From Holophagaceae bacterium UBA692 (GTDB lineage Bacteria; Acidobacteriota; Holophagae; Holophagales; Holophagaceae): a stretch of DNA of 7,231 nucleotides. Both the position numbers and the translations under genes were made by a program. Under the pieces are notes generated by a model that was not told the DNA's origin, did no database searches, and saw nothing but the letters and a program-made list of their open reading frames with translations. Below, in pieces: positions 7,101-7,231 of this stretch (positions within the stretch are counted from its first letter, which is position 1; every line of letters begins with the position of its first letter). The stretch covers positions 148-7,378 of the forward strand of contig DBMS01000060.1 in assembly GCA_002297665.1 (NCBI GenBank), read 5' to 3'.

Positions 7101-7231
7101 ATCGAGGCGGGCACCACCCGCCTGCGTCCCATCCTCATGACCACCTTCGCCATGGTGGGCGGCATGCTGCCCCTGTTCCTGGCCCTGGGTGCCGGCGGCG
7201 AGGGGCGGGCCCCCATGGCCCGCGCCGTGGT
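4185..7231 (+). CDS. RND efflux transporter, AcrB/HAE-1 type (3' end outside the window)
   Basis: The inner-membrane proton-driven pump of the system. The frame is open from ATG 4185 to the window edge (1015 codons plus 2 bases), so only the last transmembrane helix and tail are missing for a protein of the usual length. TM1 is at about 11-30 (RPVLTTCVMLALVVLGLFSI), followed by the first periplasmic porter domains (about 31-335). TM2-TM6 run from about 335 to 490. TM4 carries Asp405-Asp406 in GILIDDAIVVREN, matching AcrB Asp407/408. TM7 is at about 543-563, the second periplasmic region at about 566-870, and TM8-TM11 lie at about 880-1002. Lys948 (GLVTKNAILLVD), Arg979 and Thr986 (RLRPILMTT) match AcrB Lys940, Arg971 and Thr978. 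The full proton relay therefore looks intact. The cytoplasmic loop between TM6 and TM7 is unusually His-rich (His498, 506, 507, 509). Translation starts from AGGGGAAG (4171-4178) inside the adaptor gene. Motifs favour the hydrophobe/amphiphile class over heavy-metal CzcA pumps; the actual substrate is not predictable. Confidence 0.95.
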   Translation, partial: MFLSDLSIKRPVLTTCVMLALVVLGLFSIKGLGLDSFPKVDMPVVTISVIYPGASPDAVEQDVIKKIEEAVNPIEKVREISSTSQDGLGTVTIEFEIEREVDKALDDVRSKVGQIRRNLPDTIKEPIIQKFDPAQLPVLSLIVKPDDRHKGMSNREVTRIADEFLKRRLENIPGVGKAEVVGGSTRNILVQVDPQKLESLGLTLPQVMSALGQDTMAIPSGNLLTETREISVRVDAKARRVEDFNNVVVGNQKGRPIELREVATLVDGIKEKRTLARMDGVDAVALEIQKQIGGNTVAMVRRVDAAVERLRPDLEKMGVTTVKAKDNSKFINDSVDDVVLSIVLGGILTVIIVFYFLKSWRSTIITSLTLPVSVISTFTIMKAMDFTLNTMTLMAISLAIGILIDDAIVVRENITRHAEMGKDHITAAREGTAEIGPAVIATTLSILAVFIPVAFMGGIVGRFFFSFGITVAFAVAVSLFVSFTLDPMLSAVWPDPEHEKGYQESHHGHRRFIMKTVDWFNDKLDGWEAGYRNAITWAMDHRWTVLGMGAASFALAVILMPLLGGDFMPDYDRGDFQVGFKVESGASLEASRRKAAQLEHLIATKPDGTQSREIEHVYTTIGTGLNGSITEGSIYVKLSEGHRRDMMYIRRELRDRFRAVPGVETDISAVSDFGDSKPIALAVMSPDRRAMEQAEPVVRDLLKGVDGVVDVASSKDKGKPELRLAVDRRRASDLGVSPMAVANLVRPLVDGVDVAKFEDPGTGEQYDVTVRLSDVNRSRGDLLEGMTVGSTKKDKAGNNLQVKLSNVARFEETTAPAKLQRRALQSQILISTNKEGRTLNEVVADTNLKLAALKKKGSLPEGVEVAFTGSARNNKETAGYMGTAMLMAVAFIYFVLASQFESFKLPVTIMLSLPLSMVGLVMMLLITGDAQSMMTSIGLILLMGLVTKNAILLVDRALQNMREGGMSRRDALIEAGTTRLRPILMTTFAMVGGMLPLFLALGAGGEGRAPMARAV

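Noticed and set aside
1..7231. Search for CRISPR arrays, tRNA or rRNA genes, insertion-sequence ends, phage or toxin-antitoxin genes
   Set aside because: No regularly spaced repeats, cloverleaf-like stretch, transposase motif or terminal inverted repeats were seen. The window is nearly filled by the six genes and one control region.

Overview
The window is visibly GC-rich, with strong G/C preference at third codon positions. It encodes an envelope-spanning pump with an outer-membrane channel, so the source is a Gram-negative (diderm) bacterium. The overall style would fit an Acidobacteriota (Holophaga/Geothrix-like) or delta-proteobacterial genome. That placement is only an impression and nothing here proves it.

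Left part (1-943), leftward: two small genes read right to left. A three-helix membrane protein of 112 aa (943-605) is followed after 13 bases by an unrecognised 187-aa protein with a Lys/Glu-rich N-terminus (591-28). A perfect hairpin at 1-19 is placed to end this transcript. Both genes begin with the doublet GTG-ATG, and Shine-Dalgarno spacing favours the ATG in both.

Centre (944-1075): an AT-richer divergent control region. It holds a 16-bp perfect palindrome (AATCAATC/GATTGATT) lying across the spacer and first -10 base of a good sigma70-type promoter (TTGACC - 16 bp - TAACAT). A second, imperfect copy of the site is centred 32 bp further downstream. This is the expected layout of an autoregulated TetR-family repressor locus.

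Right part (1076-7231), rightward: a tightly packed four-gene operon. In order it encodes a TetR/CecR-like repressor (1076-1738), a TolC-type outer-membrane factor (1741-3045), a HlyD/AcrA-type periplasmic adaptor (3072-4181) and an RND inner-membrane transporter of the AcrB/HAE-1 type (4185 onward, cut by the window end about 1015 codons in). Intergenic gaps are 2, 26 and 3 bases, so the genes are probably co-transcribed and partly translationally coupled. Together they encode a complete tripartite efflux pump plus its own regulator. The proton-relay residues of the transporter (Asp405, Asp406, Lys948, Arg979, Thr986 by motif) are all present. The substrate cannot be read from sequence.

Nothing here amounts to a new class of system. 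The points most worth following up are the paired operator/promoter layout, an outer-membrane factor without a recognisable export signal, and the unknown gene pair that shares the control region with the pump.
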